From positions 186,001 through 250,000 of the forward strand of contig NZ_JAIOAP010000005.1 in assembly GCF_021190915.1 (NCBI RefSeq): a stretch of 64,000 bases of DNA. Reading direction: 5' to 3'. Under the pieces are notes generated by a model. It worked only from the letters and a program-made list of their open reading frames with translations. It searched no databases and was not told the origin of the DNA. The position numbers and the translations under genes were made by a program. Source of the DNA: Cohnella silvisoli. Its GTDB lineage: Bacteria > Bacillota > Bacilli > Paenibacillales > Paenibacillaceae. Shown in pieces: positions 1-7,710 of the stretch (positions are counted from its first letter, which is position 1; each line of letters opens with the position of its first letter).

Positions 1-399
1 CGCTCCCGATAAAGTCCAAATATACGTTCCGGCGTTTTGCGCGGGAAATTGTAAGCGCAGCCATTCATTGTCGCCGAAATTCGTGAATGTGCGAGTCGTG
101 ACTGGCGTACCCGCAACCGTCGTCGCATAATTCGTATTCCAAGCATACAGTCGCATAGTCAAATTGCCGTTGCTGTCTCCATAGCTCGGAGCCCTGACAG
201 CGACGCTGTAGAACGTGCTGCTCGCGGTAAATTTCTGTGCCGCCGAGTCCGTCGTTCCTATCGTGACGGCCGAATAGTTGACCCCGTTATACTGATCGAC
301 CGGCGCCGATGCCGCGAACGCCGTCATCATGAATGCCAAATAGACGATAAGCGAGACGATGCCGGCAGCAGCCATAACGGAAAAGCGATTCTTCGTCAT
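1..399 (-). CDS. Secreted protein of unknown function, N-terminal part only
   Basis: The first 133 codons of a minus-strand gene that continues beyond the left edge of the window. The protein starts MTKNRFSVMAAAG, has a hydrophobic stretch at about residues 8-26 and a likely signal peptidase site near AFAASA, so it is probably exported. The mature part is rich in Thr, Ser, Asn and Tyr with alternating beta-type patterns, as in secreted carbohydrate-binding or surface domains. The ATG at 397-399 is preceded by GGAGAG at a spacing of about 6 bases, which supports this start. No family was recognised from the visible part. Confidence 0.8.
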   Translation of the reverse strand, partial: MTKNRFSVMAAAGIVSLIVYLAFMMTAFAASAPVDQYNGVNYSAVTIGTTDSAAQKFTASSTFYSVAVRAPSYGDSNGNLTMRLYAWNTNYATTVAGTPVTTRTFTNFGDNEWLRLQFPAQNAGTYIWTLSGA

Positions 400-641
400 C
401 CGAATCTCTCCTTTTTTCAACTTAGTCAAAACAGTCCATTCAATTTCAGCTTGAATCAACCGTCCCTCCTCCCGCTAGCGGACTTTGCAGGTTTTGCGGA
501 CTTACAAGCGTTGCAATACCATTTTATCCCGGTCGCCCGTGTGCCAGATATACTAAAACTTCTACTTTCTATTCCGATTTCTACTTGATAGGGGAAAGCC
601 GACACCTCCGAAGCGCAACAAGTAAAAACAACTTGGTCGTC
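400..641. other. Intergenic region, no gene seen
   Basis: This stretch is the upstream region of the secreted protein gene on the minus strand and runs up to the tandem repeat array. No open frame with a ribosome binding site and no convincing promoter pair was found in it. Confidence 0.5.
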
Positions 642-1013
642 CTAAGGACCACGGCATAAGTATCCCACTCTAAGTGCCTCATCCGACGATTTAAAGCGAG
701 TTAGACGCTCTATTTCCTCCACAAGTGCCTCACCCGGCGATTTAAAGCGACTCAGACACTCTATTTCCTCCACAAGTGCCTCATCCGACGATTTAAAGCG
801 ACTTAGACGCTCTATTTTCTCCACAAGTGCCTCATCCGACGATTTAAAGCGAGTTAGACGCTCTATTTCCTCCACAAGTGCCTCACCCGGCGATTTAAAG
901 CGACTCAGACGCTCTATTTCCTCCACAAGTGCCTCATCCGACGATTTAAAGCGATTTAGACGCTCTATTTCTGCCAAAACGACTTCGTCATCCCTGGGGA
1001 CAAAGATTGTCAT
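642..1013 (-). CDS. Possible 17-residue-repeat protein read from the tandem array
   Basis: The minus strand is open through all six repeats and would encode about 123 residues from an ATG at 1011-1013. The 17-residue unit reads roughly EALVEEIERLSRFKSSD, which is charged with spaced Leu/Ile and could form helices. In favour of coding: period divisible by three and no stop in 300 bp. Against: no ribosome binding site before the ATG, the gene would start downstream of a strong terminator (1045-1071), and the longer open frame to 1175 begins inside the permease gene. It may be a non-coding repeat that happens to be open. Confidence 0.3.
   Translation of the reverse strand: MTIFVPRDDEVVLAEIERLNRFKSSDEALVEEIERLSRFKSPGEALVEEIERLTRFKSSDEALVEKIERLSRFKSSDEALVEEIECLSRFKSPGEALVEEIERLTRFKSSDEALRVGYLCRGP
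672..977. repeat. 51-bp tandem repeat array, six units
   Basis: Six head-to-tail units of exactly 51 bp (672-722, 723-773, 774-824, 825-875, 876-926, 927-977), the last one degenerate at its end. Units differ at a few fixed sites (ATCCGAC or CACCCGGC; GAGTTAG, GACTCAG or GACTTAG). Units 1, 2, 3 match units 4, 5, 6 in type order, giving a 153-bp higher-order period and pointing to one block duplication. There are no unique spacers, so this is not CRISPR. The period is a multiple of three and the minus strand stays open through the whole array. Confidence 0.95.
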
Positions 1014-1044
1014 TCTTATCGGAGTCGATTCAGACAAGGACAGC

Positions 1045-1071
1045 GAAAAAACGCCCGGAAACCCGGGCGCT
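1045..1071 (-). terminator. Rho-independent terminator of the ABC-2 operon
   Basis: On the minus strand the sequence is GCGCCCGGGTTTCCGGGCG followed by six T. The GC-only stem of seven to eight pairs with a short loop sits about 45 bases after the permease stop codon. Confidence 0.9.
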
Positions 1072-1116
1072 GAACGGTTGTTAGTGATATTGGGGATGGA
1101 GGTATTTTTCCATTTG

Positions 1117-2073
1117 TTAAGCCGCAACGTCGCGTTTCGTAAACAAGAGCCAAGAAACAAACTGGAACAGGACATAATAAGCGATTAGAATCATGATGGA
1201 GAAGGAGAGGGTCATCTCCGGTCGGACTGGATTGGAGCCAGCCAAATATTGGGTCAGGTCGACGTTGGCGAATAACAAGTATTTTACCCATTCGTAGCTG
1301 CTGAAGACCGCCGTTAACGTGTTGCCGACAAGCATGAACAAGAGCGAGAAAGCAATTGCCATTGAGGAACTGCGGAACGCTGCCGAGATCATGAAGGCGA
1401 ACGTGACGTACATCAGAAGCGATACAATGGCATAGCCGTATCTTTGCAGAGAGTCTACAACCATGGAGCCTTCGTGCACGATACCGTCCGCGCCTATCGT
1501 CAGATGCGGGAGGTTTAATCCGCCGAAACCTTGCAGCGCCGCCCCTGCCGCGAAGGCGACTGCAAACGAGATGATGAGCAACAGCAGCGCAAAGCCCATC
1601 GTTGCGACATACTTGCTGAGCATGACTTTACTTCGCGATGCGGGGCCTACCAGTAATAGTTTAATCGTTCCCCATGTGAATTCAGCCGCGATCATATCCG
1701 CAGCGACGATAACCGTCAAAATCGTTACCAAAATAATGAGCATTGCCGAATTGTTGACATAATCCCACATCGATTGTTCGTTCGGATTGATATTGTGCTC
1801 CAAGTAATATTCGTTCAACTTGATCTCTTTTTTCATGCTCTCTATATGATCGGGACCTATTTTATTGTTCTCCTGAATTTCTTTTTGCAGGACAAGATTT
1901 TGCTGGGTCACTTGCTGCTTCCAATCGGGGCTTTCATTGCGAACTTCATCCCACTTCATCAAGCCGCTCATCAGCAATAAAGACAGCACAAGGAACCCGA
2001 TCATCAACCATGTCCGGGGACGCCGGTAGATTTTCATATTTTCATTTCGCAACAGGTCATTAAAATTAGACAA
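1117..2073 (-). CDS. ABC-2 type transporter permease
   Basis: A 318-residue integral membrane subunit of an ABC exporter. It has a short cytoplasmic start, a first membrane segment at about residues 24-41, a roughly 65-residue extracellular loop, then a cluster of about five hydrophobic segments (near 110, 155, 215, 245 and 290), the usual layout of ABC-2 permeases of the bacitracin-exporter or NosY group. Its start overlaps the end of the ATPase gene by 8 bases, so the two are translationally coupled and form one transporter. The substrate cannot be told from sequence; the nearby TipA-type regulator suggests a drug or peptide. A strong terminator follows. Confidence 0.88.
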   Translation of the reverse strand: MSNFNDLLRNENMKIYRRPRTWLMIGFLVLSLLLMSGLMKWDEVRNESPDWKQQVTQQNLVLQKEIQENNKIGPDHIESMKKEIKLNEYYLEHNINPNEQSMWDYVNNSAMLIILVTILTVIVAADMIAAEFTWGTIKLLLVGPASRSKVMLSKYVATMGFALLLLIISFAVAFAAGAALQGFGGLNLPHLTIGADGIVHEGSMVVDSLQRYGYAIVSLLMYVTFAFMISAAFRSSSMAIAFSLLFMLVGNTLTAVFSSYEWVKYLLFANVDLTQYLAGSNPVRPEMTLSFSIMILIAYYVLFQFVSWLLFTKRDVAA

Positions 2074-2995
2074 CCATCTCGCCTCCGGTCATTTCCAAAA
2101 ATTGATCTTCCAACGATTTCTGAGACGAGTATATGCCATAGATATCAAGCTCGGCTTTAACAAGCAGCCTTGCGATTTCTGGAATGCGAGCTTTGTCCGT
2201 CTCCAATTCAAGCTGTTTGCCAACGATAGAGATACTCATATCCTTAAAGGATTCGGTTAATAATTGATAGGCAAGAGGCGGGCTGCTGACATCAATGATA
2301 ATTCTGGTTTGCACGGAATCCGTCGTTTCTTGCAGAGAGCGGACAACGATAAGCTTACCGCCTTGGATGATCGCCACGCGGTCGCACATTAACTCCATCT
2401 CCGACAACAGGTGAGAAGAGACGATAACGGCAATTCCTTCTTCCTGCGTAAGCTTCCGTAGATAGTCGCGCAACTCGCGAATGCCTGCGGGATCGAGTCC
2501 GTTGGTCGGTTCATCCAAAATGAGCACGGAAGGCCTGTGCAAAATCGCCTGAGCGACGCCAAGCCGCTGTCTCATTCCAAGCGAGTAGCGTTTGACTTTC
2601 TCATGGATCCGATTCTGAAGGCCCATGAGCTTAACGACTTCATCAATCCGTTGTTTCGTAACACCGGAATGGCGACGTGCGAAATGAACTAAATTCTGAT
2701 AACCCGACAGAAACTTGTACATTTCCGGGTTTTCGACAATTGCTCCGATATGGGTCATCGCTTGCGCGAATTGTTTGCGGACAGAGACGCCTTTAACGAT
2801 AACCTCGCCTTTCGTCATCGAGATCAACCCGACGATCATGCGAATCGTCGTCGTTTTGCCGGCACCGTTGGGACCTAGAAATCCGAATACCTCTCCCGCG
2901 GGGACGTCAAAGGAAAGATTGTCGACGATAGTACGTCTGCCGATTTTCTTGGTAACATTCCGAAGCTGCAATACGGGTTCCATAGTTGCTTGCAT
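2066..2995 (-). CDS. ABC transporter ATP-binding protein (BcrA-like)
   Basis: A 309-residue ATPase of the drug/peptide exporter type. Walker A is GPNGAGKT at residues 41-48, the signature is YSLGMRQR near 137, Walker B with the catalytic Glu is LILDEP near 158-163, and the switch His is in VIVSSH near 195. The C-terminal third is the variable domain usual in BcrA-like ATPases. The ATG at 2995 has AGGAGG ten bases upstream; a second ATG four codons in is less well placed. It is coupled to the permease by an 8-base overlap. A TATACT box lies at the expected distance upstream with only a weak -35. Confidence 0.9.
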   Translation of the reverse strand: MQATMEPVLQLRNVTKKIGRRTIVDNLSFDVPAGEVFGFLGPNGAGKTTTIRMIVGLISMTKGEVIVKGVSVRKQFAQAMTHIGAIVENPEMYKFLSGYQNLVHFARRHSGVTKQRIDEVVKLMGLQNRIHEKVKRYSLGMRQRLGVAQAILHRPSVLILDEPTNGLDPAGIRELRDYLRKLTQEEGIAVIVSSHLLSEMELMCDRVAIIQGGKLIVVRSLQETTDSVQTRIIIDVSSPPLAYQLLTESFKDMSISIVGKQLELETDKARIPEIARLLVKAELDIYGIYSSQKSLEDQFLEMTGGEMVV

Positions 2996-3000
2996 GATAC

Positions 3001-3193
3001 TTCATCCTCCTGAAATCTCTTGTATGAATGAAGTATACCGTCGTGAGGTTAATAGGATAATGGGCTTGAGGTGAGTATGTTTCCTGTACTTTAGTCGAGG
3101 AAGGACTTTGCCAATAAGGAGATGCCGATATTAATAATGGGACTATTCCCTTGCCATTTTCATGGCTTGGAACAATCCCATACTCTTAAAATA
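3001..3193. other. Intergenic region upstream of the ABC-2 operon
   Basis: The region carries the AGGAGG site and, on the minus strand, a TATACT -10 box about 17 bp from a poor TTATCC -35. A small hairpin GCCAT-GAAA-ATGGC lies near 3153-3166. No gene was seen. Confidence 0.4.
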
Positions 3194-3418
3194 CTATTTA
3201 ATTCGTTTCAGTTGGGCTTCCTGTTCGATGGAGCGAACGGAAAGGAGTTCAATAATACGATGTTGGCTTTCTTGAATCGCTTCTAGCCGCTTAACGCTAT
3301 CATTAGTCTCCAGTACTGTCCGTTTAATCAACGCTTGCTCGTTCTCAATCCAATCTAAACGTGGAAGTATTTCTTCTTGAATAACAGATCGCAGGTCTTC
3401 CTTCCATTCATCACTCAT
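3194..3418 (-). CDS. Small coiled-coil protein of unknown function
   Basis: A 74-residue, highly charged protein that is helical throughout with a heptad-like pattern of Leu, Ile and Val (from about residue 10 to the end), so it probably forms a coiled coil. It has no membrane segment and no catalytic motif. The ATG at 3416-3418 is chosen because GGAGGGAG stands about 9 bases upstream; a longer reading to 3496 would run into the regulator gene. It lies 37 bases after the MerR-type gene in the same direction and probably shares its transcript. The family was not recognised. Confidence 0.65.
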   Translation of the reverse strand: MSDEWKEDLRSVIQEEILPRLDWIENEQALIKRTVLETNDSVKRLEAIQESQHRIIELLSVRSIEQEAQLKRIK

Positions 3419-3455
3419 CCGTTCCGCTCCCTCCAGCCTAATAAGGTTTATCTTA

Positions 3456-4184
3456 TCACGACAAAGCTCTATTGATATAACGATAAAGCTCGCCATCTAA
3501 ACCAAATTGAAGCGGATTATTCGGGTTCTCGGCATGAAACTTTTCCGCTGATCTAATAAACTCCGGATCCCCACCGGAAAACAGATCGATCAATTCTTTC
3601 CACCGTTTAGCCAGTTGAATAACTTCCGGGTTATCGGGCGAAGTTCCGCTCTCCATTTTGGCTCGAAGAGCTTCGATCAGATCAGACCAGTTGTCCTGAA
3701 CGGTTTGAGTTTGGTTTTGGTTAAGTTGCTGGCTTCTCATGTGCAATTGATCCATTTGTTCTTGCGTAAAATATTTGTCGGCATTCATTCTCATCACCTC
3801 GATTAATTGGATAAAATCCTCTGCCGATACCGTTTGTTGATTTCTTAGCAACCGGTATACGTTTTCTAACTGGACCCGCAGCTGTTCCTGAATTCTGATC
3901 GCTTCGTTCAACCGCTCTAATTGCACCCGGATAACTTCTTCCGGATTGAATTCGGGGCTTTCGATTAATTCCTTAATTTGATCCAAAGAGAAGCCCAATT
4001 CCTTAAGCGACATGACTCGTTGACATCGCACGAGATCCTCTTCGTTATAGAGCCGATGCCCGGTGTCCGTAAAATGAGAAGGCGAGAAAAGCTTAATCTG
4101 GTCATAGTATCGAAGGGTCCGAACCGTCAATCCGGATAGCTTCGCCAGCTCTCCTACCTTCCAATGTTTCTTGTTCAACATCAT
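3456..4184 (-). CDS. MerR family regulator, TipA-type
   Basis: A DNA-binding regulator of about 242 residues. The N-terminal MerR winged helix reads WKVGELAKLSGLTVRTLRYYDQIKL, followed by a long dimerisation helix (about 75-125) and a C-terminal helical domain of TipAS type (about 135-240), which in characterised relatives binds hydrophobic antibiotics. Reading could extend upstream to a TTG at 4226, but only the ATG cluster at 4179-4184 follows a GAGGAG site, so the start is placed there. The promoter just upstream has the classic MerR geometry (see 4222-4253), which implies autoregulation. The ABC-2 exporter downstream is a likely target. Confidence 0.88.
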   Translation of the reverse strand: MMLNKKHWKVGELAKLSGLTVRTLRYYDQIKLFSPSHFTDTGHRLYNEEDLVRCQRVMSLKELGFSLDQIKELIESPEFNPEEVIRVQLERLNEAIRIQEQLRVQLENVYRLLRNQQTVSAEDFIQLIEVMRMNADKYFTQEQMDQLHMRSQQLNQNQTQTVQDNWSDLIEALRAKMESGTSPDNPEVIQLAKRWKELIDLFSGGDPEFIRSAEKFHAENPNNPLQFGLDGELYRYINRALS

Positions 4185-4221
4185 CTCCTCATTTCGTACG
4201 AAGTTTGACTCCCGCGGTAAA

Positions 4222-4253
4222 TTCAATATAAATCATGACGTTACGTCATGCTC
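4222..4253 (-). promoter_or_regulatory. MerR-type promoter: 19-bp spacer with perfect palindrome
   Basis: On the minus strand TTGAGC (-35) and TATATT (-10) are separated by 19 bp, the overlong spacing typical of MerR-activated promoters. The spacer contains CATGACGT-T-ACGTCATG (4234-4250 on the plus strand), a perfect inverted repeat of 8-bp arms around one base, which is the expected operator. The regulator gene starts about 40 bases downstream. Confidence 0.8.
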
Positions 4254-4285
4254 AAGTCCTTTTTTCAAAATAATTACAAAGCATT

Positions 4286-5590
4286 TCAAGGCGATCTACG
4301 AGAGGCATCTTTCCCCTCCGGACGGTGCTCCTTCAGCTCTTTCACTTCCTGCTCCGTTATCGAGTGGGGACTGTATTTGGCCTTCTCGTACAATTGGAGC
4401 AACGATAGGCGGATGACGAGAAGCCACTTCCAATAGGAAGAGTGCTTGTCGTTATCCGAAACCGGCCGCTGGCTCGCCCGCCACCTCTCTATCCCCTCCA
4501 GCGTTTCGGCCGGCGTGTGGTGGGTCTGGAAGTCATACCCCTGCTCGATCCCGGACAATACCGTTTCCTCGTACAGGCGGCGAACCTTCTCCGGGTTACT
4601 TAGCCGCTCCCATTCCGCAATGCGATTATGCCTGCGAAATAAGGCGTCGAAGCGGCTATGGCCTTTCTTCTTTTCCTTCAACAGACTTCGGTGCTCTTCC
4701 ACGTAAGGCAGAGCCTCCATTTTCTTGGCTCTGATAAACCAACGACGTATCGCTTCGATCATTCCGTTCCAAGTCCACGTTCTATCTCTCCACATCAATC
4801 GCGCAAACCATATCGCCCCCACAACGGCTGCTCCGACCATGATCCAGAACAGAATATCCCATATAGGCGAAGGAGGGCCTTGTTCTTTATCCAATAGTCC
4901 CGACAAGGGGTTTTCTTGTGTTTTTGGCGGTTCTGGGGGAGGTTGTAGCTCACTCACGTCCAACAAATCCGTGTTTATCTTCGGAGGCGTCAGCAGTTGC
5001 TGGCCATAACTGACCGTGAGCGCAAAGACGAGCAGTCCCGCGGCTAGGAAAATAAAGAGATATTTGCGATTAGCCAATCTCACCGGTCGCGTGACAATGT
5101 TGCTGTGCAAGCCTGCTTCATCCAACAAGCTTCTGTTAATCGAAATAAACCATATGACTACCCAGACTATAGCTAAAATAACGAACAACAAGCGGTAACC
5201 GGACAAACTATCGTTCTGTGAAGCGACGATAACAGCCGCAGCGCAGATGAGGAAAGCGAGTCCGTAATGCAGGGGCTTGAGTCTGCGATAACGTCCTCTC
5301 CATAGCAATACGCCCATCCATAGAAAGATGGACAGATCATTGGTATATCGGCCGATCCCGACGGCAACGAGGATAACGAGTATAGCCGCGACCGTAATCC
5401 GGCTCCACACCGCAGACAGCTTGAATAGCAGAAACCCGAGCGCAAAGAAACCCGTCGCCGCCGCTATCGTGCCGAGTTTGCCCATTGCTCCAATGTTAAT
5501 CGTGAGTATGATCCACAAAGGCAACCATATTAACCATTCCAGCAATATTCTCGAAATGGCTCTTCCAACTGCGGAGGATTCATATCCCAT
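4286..5590 (-). CDS. DUF4129-type membrane protein of a MoxR operon
   Basis: A 434-residue protein with about six hydrophobic segments in the first 165 residues, another near 178-198, a Pro-rich loop (about 215-245), a further segment near 250-268 and a soluble Arg/Lys-rich C-terminal domain like DUF4129. Proteins at this place in MoxR-DUF58 operons usually have an external transglutaminase core (Cys-His-Asp) before the last membrane segment; I see no such core, and the protein is some 300 residues shorter than that type. It starts at the TAATG overlap with the DUF58 gene. The likely role is in cell-envelope protein handling, but its activity is unknown. Confidence 0.75.
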   Translation of the reverse strand: MGYESSAVGRAISRILLEWLIWLPLWIILTINIGAMGKLGTIAAATGFFALGFLLFKLSAVWSRITVAAILVILVAVGIGRYTNDLSIFLWMGVLLWRGRYRRLKPLHYGLAFLICAAAVIVASQNDSLSGYRLLFVILAIVWVVIWFISINRSLLDEAGLHSNIVTRPVRLANRKYLFIFLAAGLLVFALTVSYGQQLLTPPKINTDLLDVSELQPPPEPPKTQENPLSGLLDKEQGPPSPIWDILFWIMVGAAVVGAIWFARLMWRDRTWTWNGMIEAIRRWFIRAKKMEALPYVEEHRSLLKEKKKGHSRFDALFRRHNRIAEWERLSNPEKVRRLYEETVLSGIEQGYDFQTHHTPAETLEGIERWRASQRPVSDNDKHSSYWKWLLVIRLSLLQLYEKAKYSPHSITEQEVKELKEHRPEGKDASRRSP

Positions 5591-6687
5591 TAGGACTTCA
5601 CCTCCTTGGCAAGGAGCAAGAGCTCTACGGCATTGCCCTGTTTGCGCAGTTGCCGAACGAGATCTTCTTGTTTCCGGTCAACAAAGCCGGTAATCAGCAT
5701 ATAATTCATCCCGCTCGTCCGATCGGCAACGACTTGCTCCAGAACATAAGACAATCCTAAAGTCGTCACCGGCTGAAAAGAAGCCATGGCGTCAAGAAGC
5801 AGATCAAGGTGAGCGGAACCGGCTCTTGCCGGCGCCCTGAACAGCATCCCTTCATTCCCCTCGGCGATTCCGTTAAAGAGAAGCCCGGCTTTGCCTCCGC
5901 CGGAAACAACGTATTGCGCCGCTGAAGCCGCATAGCTGAGCGCTTCTTCGAAGTCTTCCGGCGTAATCCGCCGATTATGGGCGGAGTCCAATAACTCGGC
6001 GTTAAGAATAATCGTCAGATCGTTGTCCTGCATGCTCTCGCGCTTATGTACGAGCAGTTCTCCTGACTTAGCCGTCGCGTTCCAATTCACCATGCGGAAG
6101 GAATCGCCTTGCCGATAAGGCCTGATCCCCGCAACGTAATAATGGTCCTCCATGATCGGACTATTCATGCTTCTCACGCTCTGAAGATATTTCCTTGCCT
6201 CCAATGGGAAGTCGCGAAGCTCCTTCACCTTGGGATAGACAACGACTTCGCAATCGGCCGGCTGTTTTACCGTCTTGCTCGTTACGCCTACGATATCTCC
6301 CAAAGAGAGGGTATAACTTAATATGCGATACTTCCCCCTATGCGGGCACAAAATTTCATGCTTGCGCACGATCTCCGTATGAGGTGGAATGCTGAACAAG
6401 CTGGCATGGTTTTGCAGCTGATCCCCCCGGTTGATAGACATGTGCGCCTCTTGCTGCTTGAATACCAATTGGGCAGGAAGAAGAGACTCCACTCGCAGCC
6501 AAGGCAGCGGAAGTCTTTTACGATTCGCAATCGTCTCGTGCATCCATACCGTCTGGCCCGCAAATAACCTAGGAACGCTGAATGAACGAATGTAAGTAAC
6601 GGATTTTAGCCCAAACCACCGATAGGCGATTCTCTGCAAAATATAACAGCCGCACATCATAAGAACGACCCAGATGAGGACGGCCAT
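5590..6687 (-). CDS. DUF58 domain protein (von Willebrand A-like)
   Basis: A 365-residue protein with an N-terminal membrane anchor at about residues 2-20 and the DUF58 core in the C-terminal half, including the hallmark DSFRMVNWNATAKSGELLVH (about 212-231). Such proteins are thought to act with MoxR ATPases in maturation or assembly of envelope proteins. The ATG at 6685-6687 follows the MoxR stop by one base (TAAGATG) and has GAGG just upstream; the longer frame to 6762 overlaps MoxR and is rejected. The stop overlaps the next start (TAATG), so all three genes form one operon. Confidence 0.85.
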   Translation of the reverse strand: MAVLIWVVLMMCGCYILQRIAYRWFGLKSVTYIRSFSVPRLFAGQTVWMHETIANRKRLPLPWLRVESLLPAQLVFKQQEAHMSINRGDQLQNHASLFSIPPHTEIVRKHEILCPHRGKYRILSYTLSLGDIVGVTSKTVKQPADCEVVVYPKVKELRDFPLEARKYLQSVRSMNSPIMEDHYYVAGIRPYRQGDSFRMVNWNATAKSGELLVHKRESMQDNDLTIILNAELLDSAHNRRITPEDFEEALSYAASAAQYVVSGGGKAGLLFNGIAEGNEGMLFRAPARAGSAHLDLLLDAMASFQPVTTLGLSYVLEQVVADRTSGMNYMLITGFVDRKQEDLVRQLRKQGNAVELLLLAKEVKS

Positions 6688-6688
6688 C

Positions 6689-7651
6689 TTACCTCGACTC
6701 CAGTACGGCTTCAGTCGGGACGGGGATATCCGCCACGAGGCGATCCAATAGCTGATCCGCACGGTTGGTTTCGCCCCGGAAAGAATCTTTAAGAATAATT
6801 CGGTGCGCCAATACGGGTTTGATCAAAGCTTTCACGTCGTCCGGGATCACGAAATCGCGTCCCAGCAGCAACGCGCGTGCCTGAGATGCCTTAAGCAATT
6901 GCAAACTTCCCCGAGGACTGACTCCGAACGATATATCGGGATGGTTACGCGTAGACTTCACGATCGCGATTAAATAACTAACGATCTCATCGCTAGCGTA
7001 AACCTTCGGTACAAGACTTTGCAGTTCGGCAATTTCTTGTTTGCTTATGATCGATTCTAACGCTTCCAACGGGTTGCCAGCGGTAAATCGCTGCAATATC
7101 GCTTGTTCTTCATCCTCAGTCGGATAACCCATGGACACGCACATCATGAAGCGATCCAATTGAGCTTCCGGCAGCGGGAACGTCCCGTGATTATCGATTG
7201 GATTCTGGGTGGCGATTACCATGAACGGGGTATCCAAGACGTGGGTAACGCCATCGATCGTCACCTGCCGTTCTTCCATGCACTCCAGCAAGCTGGATTG
7301 CGTGCGAGGCGTAGCCCTGTTGAGCTCGTCCGCCAGCAAAATATTCGTAAAGACGGGACCTTGCCGAAGCTCGAATCGTCCCTCCTGTTGATTGTAAAAG
7401 TTAATGCCCGTAACGTCGGAAGGAAGCAAATCGGCGGTAAACTGGATGCGGCGAACATGGCAGTCGATCGTTCTGGAGAGAGTCTTCGCGAGAAGCGTCT
7501 TGCCTGTGCCGGGTACGTCCTCCAGAATGATATGGCCGGAAGAAAGCAGCGCGATAAGCAAGTGCTCCAATACCTTTTCCTTACCTATAACAACGGAGCC
7601 GACATTCGCAATTACAGCGGCAAGCTTCTGCTCCCTAACTTGTTTATCCAC
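6689..7651 (-). CDS. MoxR family AAA+ ATPase
   Basis: A 320-residue AAA+ protein. Walker A is EDVPGTGKT (residues 44-52), followed by GPVFTNILLADELNRA with Walker B, a sensor region ATQNPIDNHGTFPLPEAQLDRF with the arginine region, and the C-terminal lid. MoxR ATPases act as chaperone-like partners of DUF58/VWA proteins. The start is a GTG at 7649-7651 with GGGGGAGGG about 11 bases upstream. It is first of the three-gene operon MoxR-DUF58-DUF4129. Confidence 0.92.
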   Translation of the reverse strand: MDKQVREQKLAAVIANVGSVVIGKEKVLEHLLIALLSSGHIILEDVPGTGKTLLAKTLSRTIDCHVRRIQFTADLLPSDVTGINFYNQQEGRFELRQGPVFTNILLADELNRATPRTQSSLLECMEERQVTIDGVTHVLDTPFMVIATQNPIDNHGTFPLPEAQLDRFMMCVSMGYPTEDEEQAILQRFTAGNPLEALESIISKQEIAELQSLVPKVYASDEIVSYLIAIVKSTRNHPDISFGVSPRGSLQLLKASQARALLLGRDFVIPDDVKALIKPVLAHRIILKDSFRGETNRADQLLDRLVADIPVPTEAVLESR

Positions 7652-7710
7652 AAAAAAACACCCTCCCCCATTTTCTACATTCTAACAATGCTGGGGGAGA
7701 GCGTAAACGT

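Noticed and set aside
672..977. CRISPR array
   Set aside because: Units are contiguous with no unique spacers and no cas genes are present.
642..1175. 177-residue minus-strand frame covering the 51-bp array and the permease end
   Set aside because: Its first 50 codons overlap the permease gene and the terminator and have no ribosome binding site. Only the shorter frame from 1013 is kept, at low confidence.
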